Source of the DNA: Petrolisthes cinctipes
Taxonomy: Eukaryota; Arthropoda; Malacostraca; Decapoda; Porcellanidae
Assembly (NCBI GenBank): GCA_033782935.1
Contig: JAWQEG010004803.1
Coordinates: forward strand, 1-64,000
Length of the DNA: 64,000 nt
Direction: 5' to 3'
Of this stretch, positions 24,619 to 37,200 are shown in pieces. Position numbers and translations under genes: made by a program. Each line of letters begins with the position of its first letter. The stretch's first letter is position 1. The notes under the pieces were generated by a model. It was not told where the DNA came from. It saw only the letters and a program-made list of their open reading frames with translations, and ran no database searches.

Positions 24619-24672
<54 letters not shown>
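24619..24672. repeat. (TC)n microsatellite
   Basis: An uninterrupted TC tract inside mariner-type copy A, present at the same internal place in copy B (34209-34259). Confidence 0.95.
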
Positions 24673-24674
<2 letters not shown>

Positions 24675-25632
24675 ATAGTTAGTTGGAACTGACAAATTAA
24701 CATTATGCATTTCAAAAGTGTGGAGAGGGGACGGGAGCAGAAGATATTCGGGTGGGAAATGGGGAGGTAAAAGAGAGGAGAGAGAGATTACGAGGAAAGT
24801 AAAGGAAGGAAAGGCTAGGACAGAAAACAGGTGTAGGAAAGGAGGGGAGTGGGGCTACTCCATAGGTCTGCTGTGCTAATCATTATAGATAGGAAAGGAA
24901 GGGAGGAAGAGGAGACGAAGAAAGGAGATGGTAGAATTTCAGTTCCTTTATTGTGACTCACTCACTCTTAACTATTTTCCTTCTTCCCTTCTTTTTTTTT
25001 TTCCATACCTTACTATCCTTCCTCGACATTGACAGAAATGAATGAATGAGAGATAACTAGGATAGGAGAAAGACTGAGATTATTAGAAAGATAGATAAAC
25101 AGATGAATAAGAGAGACAAGGAGAGTACACGTAGGAAAGGAAGAAAGTAAGGAAGGGAGGGAAAAGATAGTGAGAGGAGTGAGGTTGAGGTTTGACAGGT
25201 CAGAGGAGCGACGTTGTCACTTCTACACATACCCACCTAGAGGGTGGAAAGGAAATTATGGCCGTGACTGTACATACTGTGTTACACCAGAATCTATTTA
25301 TAAAGATACATTAATACTGTACAGGGTCATGCTGCTCATAGATATCTAAGCCCTCCATTTCATCTACATTTCAAAAAGAAGAAAAAGAGTTAGAAATAGG
25401 TGTAATGGATTATGCCTCCAAAATCAGAATGTTGAGCCCTGTATATCTTCATTGCTTATTATAACCCGAAATGGGATACAGGGTTTATATAATTTTGAGC
25501 ATCATGTAGCAAAACTTTTATAGTTCTTCAAAAGGGACTGTTTTATTGAACTGAGGTACTATGATGACAGTGAACGTGAAAGGGGGGTAATAGGTGTGGT
25601 GGTGAAAGAATATGTAGAACTGTGCCTTAATT

Positions 25633-25638
25633 TTTATT
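25633..25638 (-). terminator. Polyadenylation signal of the SLC17 gene
   Basis: AATAAA on the minus strand, about 62 bp after the stop codon at 25702-25700. Confidence 0.55.
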
Positions 25639-25699
25639 TGCTTTTTTTAATACCAAGATGTAATAATTGATGACCTATGAACAACCAGAAATGTAATTA

Positions 25700-28600
25700 T
25701 TATAGTTTTTCTTTAGGGTCGTCTTGTTCATTTGGGATGATTTCACTGGTATCAACAGTGGTAGTCAAGGGAGTAAGCGCAGGGGTATCTGGTTCACTGG
25801 AGTTCCACGGCTGAACGGTGCCAGATAGGAAGAAGAGGAAGAACATCTCCCCTACAACATAAAATGGCACACAGATCCAGAAGGCCTTCCTCCACTGGTC
25901 CAGGGTTTGCTGTCACATTTATAGGTTTCATCAGTATGCAGATTATGAAAGAAGGAAAAGAGAAGACAAAAATTATACTAGAATAAAATGCAACTATAAT
26001 AATTTGAAAAAATATAATGATGATAAAGAATATGATTTTATGAGACTACTGTATACTGATGATTATCAGATATATTTTTAGCTTCAATAAGGTGTGTAAT
26101 AGGAAATTTGACTTTCAGTAACACCAATTTGAAGACATGTAGTGAGTATGGATTGTCAAATCTCTGCATTTGGCCTTTTCATGGTTTCTTGGGTACTTAT
26201 GTCAAAGGCTATTTTCCATTAGTAACACTATACATATTAAGTGTAGTAAAGTTACTGATCCATACCTGGCCATCTATGAGCATGCCCGTCACTATAGGGA
26301 CAATGAAGGCCACAATGCTGAATAAGGTGTTGTTGATGCCAAAAAGTGTACCTGTAGGAAATGTTACTAATTACTTTGTAAATTTGATATAATAAGTCAT
26401 TACTATAGCAGGGTATATGCCTCCTAAATATAAGCATACGGCATATAACCATTTTGAGCACAATCTTCTTTGGTATACAATGTGAAATGTGTGACATTTG
26501 GTCAGCAACCAACTCTCAGCAAATATAATAATGAATGATGATATAGGAATATACTGTATGAAGTAATGTATGTATGCATGCATGCACTTGCATTAATATT
26601 GATGCTATGTGGAATTACAGAACTGTATATGATATTCCTAACTCACCCGAGAAGTTTGGAGCAATATCAAGATGATTGACAGTATGACCACTGCTGACAG
26701 CACCGTTGAAAAAGAGAGCAATACAAATGATGGCAATAGTAGCTACTGAGTTACATCCAGTGTAAATCAGGCCAACCATCATCACTGCTGGCACCAACTG
26801 GGCTGCAATAATATTGTACTGTTCTACAATTCATCAGGGTTATCTGATGGATGACTTTACAAATCAAAACACTTATTGAAATAGGTGTAAAGTGTAGAAA
26901 CATTTAATATATCTAAACAAATATTTTCTTTCCAGTTTTAACTCCTTTACAGAAGATATCTCTAATGATTGATATAATTCTCTGATATTTGTCCAGGTGT
27001 ATTATCATAGAATTTATATAATATTTATGTATTAATTGAAACCATTTCTAATCACAGGAAGAAAGTAGTGTTTCCCTTCAGCCAAAAGAATTGTCTGGTG
27101 TTAGAAAAATGCAAAGCTGTGTCTTTTAAAGGTTAATTAAGCATTCATGCTCACTGATTTTTGATCAGTGGTAGGGAAGAACTGATTATATGTGAAAGAT
27201 TAATACTTTAAATAAATTTGAAATAGGTTATTTTAATTTTACTGTATCTCTGTTTAATGGTACATACAGATAGCACTGAAGACCCTGCGTGTGTTGATGA
27301 TGGAGAGGTAACCATGTTTGAGGATCCAGCTTGACAGGAGAGACATTGTTATTGCTCCCAGATACCGTGATAAGAATGGCAAGGCAGACATAAAGCTGTT
27401 CTGTTGAGACATCATTGAAATTGAATGTTCAGAACACATCCAGGTAACAGAGCCATTTCATAACTGTATAGTAGTTAATTGTTACCAATTATTACATATA
27501 GAGTACAGTAGTAGTAAATTATCATAGTTAATAACTGGATGTTTAAAATATTGATACAGTAATGGTAAGTTACAGTTATTACATGGAAATATATGAAAAA
27601 TTTCTATACGGTACTATTTTCATGCATGCTTAAACTTACAAAGGAGTCTTTAATACTGTATCTCATGGGGGTGGGTGTTTAAAATGTACAGAAGTTTGAG
27701 TAATCAAAATGAAACTCTGGTTTTACCATTGTAATGGAGAATCCTAAAATGTTCTTCATGAAGGTAGGAAGCTGTGCTTTGAAAAGAGAGATTCCCCAAG
27801 AATTACCCAAATCACAGAATAAGATAGCCCAGAAAGGCAAACTTGTGGCAATATCCTTCCAGGGTACACATGGTGGTCTTTTATTGCTGGTACCAGAATT
27901 CCTGATGGCATTCTCTATGTACTCCAACTCCTCTCTGCTGATCCTGAAATGAATCTCTTGTATCTAGGGATTGTTAAAATATATATATATATATATAATC
28001 ATATACTGTATATATATTATAGGCATTTGGTGAAGTTTATCTTGGGACTAACAAAATGTTTTCAATATACCATAGCATTAATTATGGTACAGTACTATAT
28101 CTTATATTTGCTAGTGTTATAATATTGTTGGCAAAATGAATGCATGACTTTTGCTTTGGCATTACAACTTTTATAGTGTTTTGTGCCAATTTCTCAATTA
28201 TCGGCAGATTACATATTCATCGCAAAATTATAAGTAGATAAAATTATCTGTAGGTTTTGTGTGGAATATTTTTCATTATACTGTACAATAATAAAATGTG
28301 CTGGATATATTCAGTACCCTAGAAAAAGAACTACCGCACTGTATGCTGCTGCTTGGCATGGATAAATATCAAATGACTGGATACCTTGGGTGCTGAGCAG
28401 GTTTGCTGTGCATTGCTGTGAACCACAGGAAGCACCACATGATGGAGAAACTGCCTGTGATATAGAAGGCAGCGGCCCACCCCATAGTGTGTATTATGAT
28501 GCCACACAAAGGTAGTGTTAAAGCAGTTCCCAGTGCTGTAGCTACAATCACAAGATCACACTTTATTGATATTGTCTCCACAGTGATGGACTACAGTCAT

Positions 28601-31600
28601 GAGTTAAAGTCTATTATCATTCCTTGCTAGTACAATACTGTACCCAGAGTCCAGCTAATACATACCTGTTAAAGATTCAATTTAATTCAGTTCAATAATT
28701 TAAATACAGTACAGTGCCAGCGGCCAGCCAATATATGAGTTAGATCATACAGGTCATGTGGCCTTCCTGCTCTGCCTAATATCCTTGAGGCAGTAAGTTC
28801 ATGACTTGCCACAACCTACAATCTATGTGAGTGGGAGTTGCACTCTACTATAACCTGAATAGGGCTGCATAACCAGTATGGTATGGCTCTGTGGAATTTA
28901 TTTCAACTCACTGTACAGTATAGTTGTTTGAAGGCTTACTTTTAAGTTCTAAAAACAGTACAGTAATCCAGCATTTAAAGTTTGATGAACTTACCATAAT
29001 AGACGGAAGCTACAAAGCGGGGTCTTTCAAGTGGTGGGATCCAATGAGCTAAACAGGCATGCATACTGGGCCAGGTTACACCCTGTTAGTAGAAACACAA
29101 AGATACAGTAAACAGTCATATAAAGTCTAGCATTCACATGTGTGTCCCATTATATTGTTTTATTAAATGAAGTCCAGAAACATGATTCATCTCCCCTCGT
29201 CAATAAAACTAAATACACACCTGTATAGCTCTTGTGAAGTTCCTTTTATTGTGGCTGTGGTATGAGCATATACATAGATGTGTGTATTACTGACCTGAAA
29301 GAATCCCTGCACGACCTTAAGTGCTATGAGTACACCATAGTGAAGTCTGGCAGCGGTGGGAGCGAGAAGGTTGGCCACTCCACCACTCAGGATACTAACA
29401 CCAAACACCCACTTGGCTCCATACCTCTCAGCCAGCCTCCCACCCACCACCTGTATCAAACAAACTTTTATTTTCATTTTCCACTAAAAGAATGAAAAAG
29501 ATTTCACAAACCCACAAGCATCTGGTCTTCCATGTCCCAGTAATTCAATTTAGCTGTCACTGGGAGGTCACTGTTAATTTATATTTAAGCTAATACTGTA
29601 ACATATCATGTATAAGCACATTATAAATGTACATTATTGCTATTTATGCCTATTGCATTAATTAGTCTTAAACTACAAAATGAAACCACAGTAATGATGC
29701 AGTAAAGTAATGAGTATAATGTTTGGTGTCACCTGTGTCATAATGTAGCCATAACTAAAGGAACCCAACACCAGCCCTTGGATGGTCTCACTCCAGTCAA
29801 ATTTTGTTTCCTGTTGGAACCAACACTTGTTAACATAATACTGCAGTAAGTAGTATAATGATTCACAATTATTGTATTATTTTACACTACTGTACTGTAC
29901 GTACATACAAAGGAAATATTTCCACAATACAAGATTGTATAGTATGATTTTAGTTATAATTCAACTCTACCAGTTAATCAATAATTTAATTTAGTTCCAC
30001 AAAAACAGTAGAAAGTACAGTACTGTATAAGAAATTACAGTAAGTACTGGTTTAAACTGCTAATATATAACATGAAATGAAAGAATATGGAAAGAACTGG
30101 AAGAGGTTCGAGAATAAGATGATCATATACAGTAGTCTGGGTGAAATGGAGGGCTGCTGATGCCTCCAAATTAGGCTAGGAAACGGGCTACTGCACAATC
30201 AAACAGGAGCTTTGTTTTGTGGTACAGTTTGGCAGAATCAGTAACTCTCCAATTATGACCATAGCACGAACACTCTCTAAAGTGGGTGGTAGTACAAGAG
30301 GAGGAAGGTGAAAATGAGGATGCTAGTTGAAGGAGTTAGAGAAAAGGTGCCTCAAAGATAAAAAACAGTGTACCTGATCAGGTGTAGGAGTGTTGGCAAA
30401 TGGTGTCACTTCATCTTCGTTGGCTGGAGTCGTACCTTTACAAACCCCAAAAATTTTAATATCACAATGGGAACTAAAATAGCATCAAGTCCAGAGGAAT
30501 CTAAGTATGGGGGTGGTAAAGGCAATTGTGTGGTTCAAAGTCGAAAAGATGATATTCATAGGTCCATGGGCCACATGTAGTAACATCCGTGGTGATGACT
30601 ATGATGTGGTACTGGTACAATGGCTCTGTTGTTTGTATATGAAGCCATCATACTGGTACCACACCATCATCAACACCACGGATGTTCTTGAATATGGCTT
30701 TATATACTGTAATACCAAGACTTAATAATTAAAACCGAGAGTTGTGTTGTTATTGTCAAAGAAAGAGGGTGACAAAATTTTTAGCATAATCAAGACAAAA
30801 TGAAAAAGAATGTAGGCTACAGTTGGGCAAGTGGAGAAATTACAATTGAGGTATGTGGAGACAAACCTAGAGCCTATGTTAGGTGGAATGAGATTGGCTG
30901 AACCTTTGAGTTGCGTTGAAGCAAATATCCTCGTGTTATTGGTAAATGAGGGTTAATAGCAATTCATTACGTGGTTGGAAAATTTTTCAGAAAATTACTA
31001 CAATATTAATTTTTAATTAACAAATGTGCAGTACAGTACAGTATAATAAAGTAATTAGCATTTGCAATATGTAAAATGGAAATGGCAATACAGTATATTC
31101 TGGTTTCCCAACATTTTACCACGTGTCAGATATATAACTTTATTAAAATTAGTGTAAATAAAAATCATATTGATGAGCATAATGTGTACGTGACTTCAGA
31201 CAGCATTCTTGTGGTGGCATCATCTTTGCATTTATTGGCCAGGATCCACAAAGCACTTACACAGGTGTAAACCAGGGATACTCCTCCATGATCCATCTGA
31301 CTTACACCGGTATCCAAAAAAGTAATTTAATTGTCCCTCATTGATGACATCACAGGTACAAATGAAGACTCCAGCCTGAGGTGGTATAAATCTGTGGACT
31401 TAGATTTAATCACTTTGGATTAGAACTTTGAGCATTAATAACGGAATAAGAAATCTTAATTTGGTTACAGTACAGTACAGTATATATGTACTGTACAGTA
31501 TATGTAAATATAAAAGTATACTGTATGTTGTAAGTTGAGCCAAATATTCCGAGAGTGAGCAGAATGAGTTCTTAAAGGGACCCTGTGATGTAGTCAGAAA

Positions 31601-33007
31601 ATTGGAGGTAAATGAGTCCTTCAAATATTGCCACGAAACACCACCTATATGGAAGGGGCTTGTTTCGTGGCATAGTCAGGAGGAATCAGAAGCCACCAAT
31701 TTTCATACGCGAGCAGCTCGAGAGTCTAATTATTTTGAATGTTGGGTTGAAGCTTAAGGGTGTGTGATGTCCCCATGGTTGTTCAGTGTATTATATGGAT
31801 GGAGTCATGAAGGAAATACAGGGAAGAGCAGTGGATGTTGGTGTACCTCTGATAAGAGAAGGGAGTGAGTGGAAGTTGCCTGTGCTATTGTTTCCTGACA
31901 ATACAGTTCTGTTGAATAACGATGAGTGGGAGTTACAGGGTTTGGAGATGTACGTGTGTAAGAATCGGAACCTGAAGGTAAATGTGGTGGAGCAAAGTTA
32001 TATGGTCTTTGAAAGGGTTGCAGCCACAGGCTCGGTTCAGTTCAGTTGATGGGTGAGAAGTATTGCCTTCCCAACGGCACTCCTCTTGCTGTGAAGTGAG
32101 GTTGAATGGTCAGGTTATGGAGAATGTCGGCTTATTTAAGTATTTAGGCAGGGTGATGAGTAAAGATGGGAGTTTAGAGGATGAGGTGCAGGAGAGGGTA
32201 CAACAGGAGAAGAGGGTTGTATGAACGCTGAAAGCAGTGACAAGGAACAGGGCGATGAGAATGGAAATGAAGAAGATTTTACATGACAGTGTGGTAATCC
32301 CGACACTGATATACGGGAGCAAAGCGTGAACGATGACGTACGTAGAGACATAAAGCAAGAGTAATTAGAGGGGTGCAAAGGAGTCACTTGAGAAGTGTGT
32401 GTGGAGTAACATGGAGAGATAGACTGGCGAATGAAGAAGTACAGTCGGCAAAAAAAGTTTCGTTACCATCCCTAAAACAGTGTGATGTAATGTTGGTACT
32501 CCTGACTGGTGAGTGTCGTACCTCCGCCACCCTCCGGCCTTCATAAGTTCGTGCCACGTCCGTGCCCCTGGCCACTGCCCCTCAGTGTCTCATGGGCAGC
32601 CAAGTAGGAGTGACGTTTTTTCGGCCAGTGCTATTTTTCTGGGTATTTCACGGTTATTCTTGTTCTAAAATACTCAAAACGCATTTCCTTATGTTTAATA
32701 ATGAATAGTTAAATAGTAGGAGTTCTTCAACACTCAAAATTTAATTTAAAATCAGCTAAACTTTTGATATAAAGAAGTTGACACTGCCGGGGTAATGACA
32801 ATTCCCGTCCAGCATGTCCCGGATGACACGAGTCACAGCTGCATGTCCGCGGAGTACCAACCCTACCGGGCTTACCCTTGGTTAAATTAACGTAGGGGTG
32901 GTAACGAAACTTTGCCGACTGTACAGTCGCGGCCATAATTCCCTTTCCACCCTCTCGGCCCCTAACTGTAGATGTGACACCGTCGCACCTGAGACTACTC
33001 TCTGTCC

Positions 33008-33045
<38 letters not shown>

Positions 33046-33071
33046 TATTAGCTCGGATGGAGGGACGGGGC

Positions 33072-33103
<32 letters not shown>

Positions 33104-34206
33104 TAGGATAATATATTACTTATTAAGGGAATGTTTCTTCCTGCATTCCCTACTAACTTTCCTCTTTCTCTCCCTCTCCTACCCAAGGATGATAGACTAT
33201 AAGCCTATCATCCTTGCTCCTACCCGTTGCTGCTTCATTAAACCTCTCTTTTCTTTCTTATTCCACGCCTTTCATCTTTCTTTCTTTCCTCATTCTTGTT
33301 CCCATTTCTTTCCCTTTCCTTTCTTCATCTGTTTCAATCTACCACTCATTTCTACCATCAGAGAGAAAGAAAATAGTAGGGAAGGGTAAGGTGGTGAAAA
33401 GGAGAGGATGAAGTGTAGAGAGTGTTTCAAGTATTGGCCCCTTAGGGAGTTGGCGTAGTGGCGAGAGAAGAAAATGAACACATCACTCATAATTTTTTAT
33501 CCTCACATTTTCACTCATCAGTTAATAATAGAAACATGAAAGGAAAGGGGACATAAGACATACTGTGAGCGAGAGAATATGAGATGGGGAAAAGGGAATG
33601 AAAGTGTATGACAAAGAAAGACAAGTGTTTTCGTGTGTGTGAGAAAGAGGAAGGAAAGTAGGGTATGAAGGAAGAAATCCCTCCCCCTCTCTCTGGTTGC
33701 ATTGATTGTTGAAGGAATTAATAGGAGACTGTGGACAGCTACAGGTTCAACATTGGAGTGTGAATGTGCACTCCAGTATGCATCATGTTAGCCACACACA
33801 CTTGTGTTTTCATGTGTGTGCGTGTGTGTGTGTGAAGCACATGGAGCTATACTACCTCCATGGTGACGCACAAATTATATGGTGACCACTGAACCTGGAC
33901 CTGACTAATCTCTCATTACCCTCCCGCTTATCGTCGTTTGCATATTTCTGTTTTTTTTGTCATACACTTTCATCCATTATTCCCCATCTCATATTCTCTC
34001 GCTCACAGCTTGTCTTTTGTCCCTTTTCTTTGTCGGTGCGACAATACGAGAAAGGAAGGGAAATGTATGGAACATAATAAAATATAAGAAAGAAAGATAT
34101 ATGAAATGAAGGGAAAGCGGGAAGGTAGCGAGAAATAAGTCAGCAGGTCTTGTGTTTACAGGGCCCTGGTTGTGTGTTCATCTGTATGTCTGGTGTGACG
34201 GTAACC

Positions 34207-34261
<55 letters not shown>

Positions 34262-37200
34262 ATAGTTAGTTGGAACAAACAATATGCATTTCAAAAGTGT
34301 GGTGAGGAGACGGGAGCAGAAGAGATTCGGGTTGGGAATGGGGAGGTAAAAGAGAGATGAGAGAGAAATTACGTGTATGAGGAAAGTAAAGAAAAGAAAG
34401 GCTGGGACAGAAAACAGGTGTAGGAAAGGAGGGGAGGGGGGCTACTCCTTAAGTCTGCTGTGCTTATCATTATAAATAGGAAAGCAAGGGAGGAAGAAGA
34501 GATGAAGGAAGGAGATGGTAGAATTTCAGTTCCTCTATTGTGACTCACGCACTTTAAACTCTTTTCCTTTTTCCCTTCTGAATGAATGAGAGATAACTGG
34601 GATAGGAGAAAGACTGAGATTATTAGATAGACAGATAAACAGATGAATAAGAGAGACAAGGAGAGTACACATAGGAAAGTAAGAAAGGAAGGGAGGGAAA
34701 AGGTAGTGAGAGAGGAGTGAGGTCGAGGTTTGACAGGTCAGAGGAGCGACGTTGTCACTTCTACACTTACCCACATAGAGGGTGGAAAGGGAATTATGGC
34801 CGTGAGTGTACATGAGCAATGTGGGGTGGATGTGGATGTGCTGGAGAGTGTGAAAAGGAACACCTTGAGGTGGTTCGGTCATATGAGGTGCGAGAGGTTG
34901 GTTAAGACAGTGTACGAGAGTGAGGTGGAGGGACGGAGGGGAAGAGACAGACCGAGAGTGTGGTGGAGTGAGGTGGAAGTTCTTGGTTATACCACCCTCT
35001 CCTTAATTAAAGTTCTTGGTCCGACAGGTAAGGGGTCCAGCTCCGAGGCTATTTGAACCATTAGTATGTTTTTGATGTTTGTAAACAAATATAAGTTACC
35101 TGTAGATGTGTAGTTATAACAGTAGCCATGAGTTGTGGTTGAGGTGGATGTACCGACCATGGCCACGATGATGACTGATAAGTTAACCCGAGTCATGTAC
35201 AGGTTAATGAAGCCGAGCCATGCCATTGCACCCACAGCCACTCTCGTAGGTATCCATCCTAATTATATATATACAGGTATATTATTATTTAATGATAATA
35301 CAGTAGGCCTATACTGATCTCAGAGTGAGGACCGTTTGTGTTACAGTGCTAAACTCTACGGTCAAAACCACCTATTTTCACCTTGACATTACCACGTAGT
35401 CTAGTATAATATTACTGCTGTTTTCCTGTTATTCCGTATGGGTTATTGCCTCAATGTGTGCAGCCCATTAATTAAGGGTTTTGGCGCCCCTTTAGACTCG
35501 ATTCAATTCTTGTGTGAGAGAGACATTGTTAAATTTGTAAGGTTGACAGGAATATAAAACCGCCTATATACATAAAGCCAAGGCGACCAACCGTATTTAG
35601 CTTTGTATATTTCCTGTCTCTAACCTTTTAAGTTTTAATCAGGTTCATCTTCCTTTCTATGTTGAGGATGTGTGTGTGAGGCGCGACAACACATGAACTA
35701 AACAGAAGATAAACGTACTCATTGTTTTAATCAAAGTGACGACACATGTACTGAACAGTAGTTAAACGTACCCATTGTTTTAATTAGGAAGTCGTTAATG
35801 ACCTCCATCACTGCTACTGTAATGGAAGGATGAGTCTAGTTGGTGTTGCAGTTGATGGAACCACGTGCGTCACTTCTTGTATTGTTTGCCTGGTAAACCC
35901 AAGAATATACTCACGTTTATGAAGGGTTATAGACAAAAACATTTATGGTGTTGACGATGGTGTTGTAGTGGTATACGATAACTCCATGCATACACACATT
36001 ATGGAACTATTGTATCATTACCACGAGAGTATCAACACCATGGATATTCTTGCTTACAGTCCTTAGTGCTATTAGTAGTTATAATTATATTGGTATATAC
36101 TTTACAAAGGTAACCGAAGCTTCAAAGTCTATTCATAGTGAGGCTAATATAAATCTATGCTAACGACACTCCACATTTGAGTAACCACCTAAACTTGTAT
36201 AATAATGTTACGGCCGTTGTGCAAAATTGGTCCTTTTGCAAATGACCGGTCATTATGCAAAAAAAATTAAATTTGTTGTCAGTATACAAAACTACTTAAA
36301 ATATCTAGGTATTTTGCAAAACGACCACGGTGTTGGTCTTTTTATTAAAGGATTAGTAACCTCGTTGGTCAATTTGCAAAATTTCCAAATTGCAAGTATA
36401 GGCAGTTGAAAAGAGAGCTTGAAATCGTTAAAAGAAAGCTAACGTAAAATAGAGCAAGGCTATTCATAATTAAAAATATATTCAGTGCTAAAAAGTATGC
36501 TTATTCAACGTATACATTCAAACTTTAAAAGTGTGCTTATTAAAAAAACAAAATATTAATTTAAAGAAAATGTCATAAATCCGTAAGCGAGTGTATATGT
36601 CTGTGTTCTTAAATATACATATATTCGTACGTATGTATCCTTTAGGAAATTACAATATCAAACTTGTTCGAGCAAGATCAGGCATAACACTTGCATCTGT
36701 TGTTTTTGAAAAATTTACAGCGTCTGGTCAGACATGACTGAAGCCCTGTCCAAAGAGTGACTGAGCCACACGTTGCGCAACGCGTTGATTCAACACGTTG
36801 AAAATTTAAATTCTCAAGTGTTGAGGCGATTCCCACCTGCGGCTATTTCACGTTGGCAACACCACTCGCCAGTGGTGGTTGGGAGTGGAGGGTGAATCCA
36901 CAAACACACACAGGTATTTACGTACACACACACACACACAATAATACACACACACACAATAATAATACAATAATACACACATACACAATAATACTCACAC
37001 GAACTAATGTCTAACCACGTGTATACACACACACAATAATACACATGCACACACACGCTGGGCGGTGAGGCCCATTACAGTGTGGACACGACCCTCAATT
37101 TTCAATACGTCCACCTGCATCACAACGCACAATGCCGCCACGTGTCAACGTGTGGTTCAGTGTGCACGGGACTTTACTGTAGCAGCATTTAACGAATTCC

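Larger units (their letters stand above)
23625..25270. mobile_element. Large non-autonomous Tc1/mariner-type element, copy A
   Basis: A 1646-bp element begins CAGTCGCGGCCATA and ends with the inverted counterpart (TATGGCCGTGACTG). It is flanked by TA at 23623-23624 and 25271-25272, the duplication typical of Tc1/mariner. Homology to copy B at 32924-34808 extends over nearly the whole length, including the internal (CT)n tract. No transposase frame is present, so it would need a transposase in trans. It also contains an internal inverted pair: about 23971-24040 against about 24370-24440. Confidence 0.85.
31742..34980 (+). mobile_element. LINE fragment copy 2, split by two mariner-type insertions
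   Basis: Segments 31742-32441 and 34809-34980 are colinear with LINE copy 1 (about 2302-2937 and 2936-3105). The catalytic region again reads [13 protein letters not shown], the same lesion as copy 1, so both derive from an already defective sequence or share an early loss. Copy 2 carries an extra block of about 60 bp near 32032-32092. The two segments are separated only by the elements at 32442-32921 and 32924-34808. It sits on the plus strand within SLC17 intron 2, antisense to that gene. Confidence 0.85.

Noticed and set aside
32898..33389. 163-codon plus-strand open frame in the mariner-type element
   Set aside because: It consists of microsatellite-derived Ser/Leu, Ile/Tyr and Glu/Arg runs; it is not a transposase.
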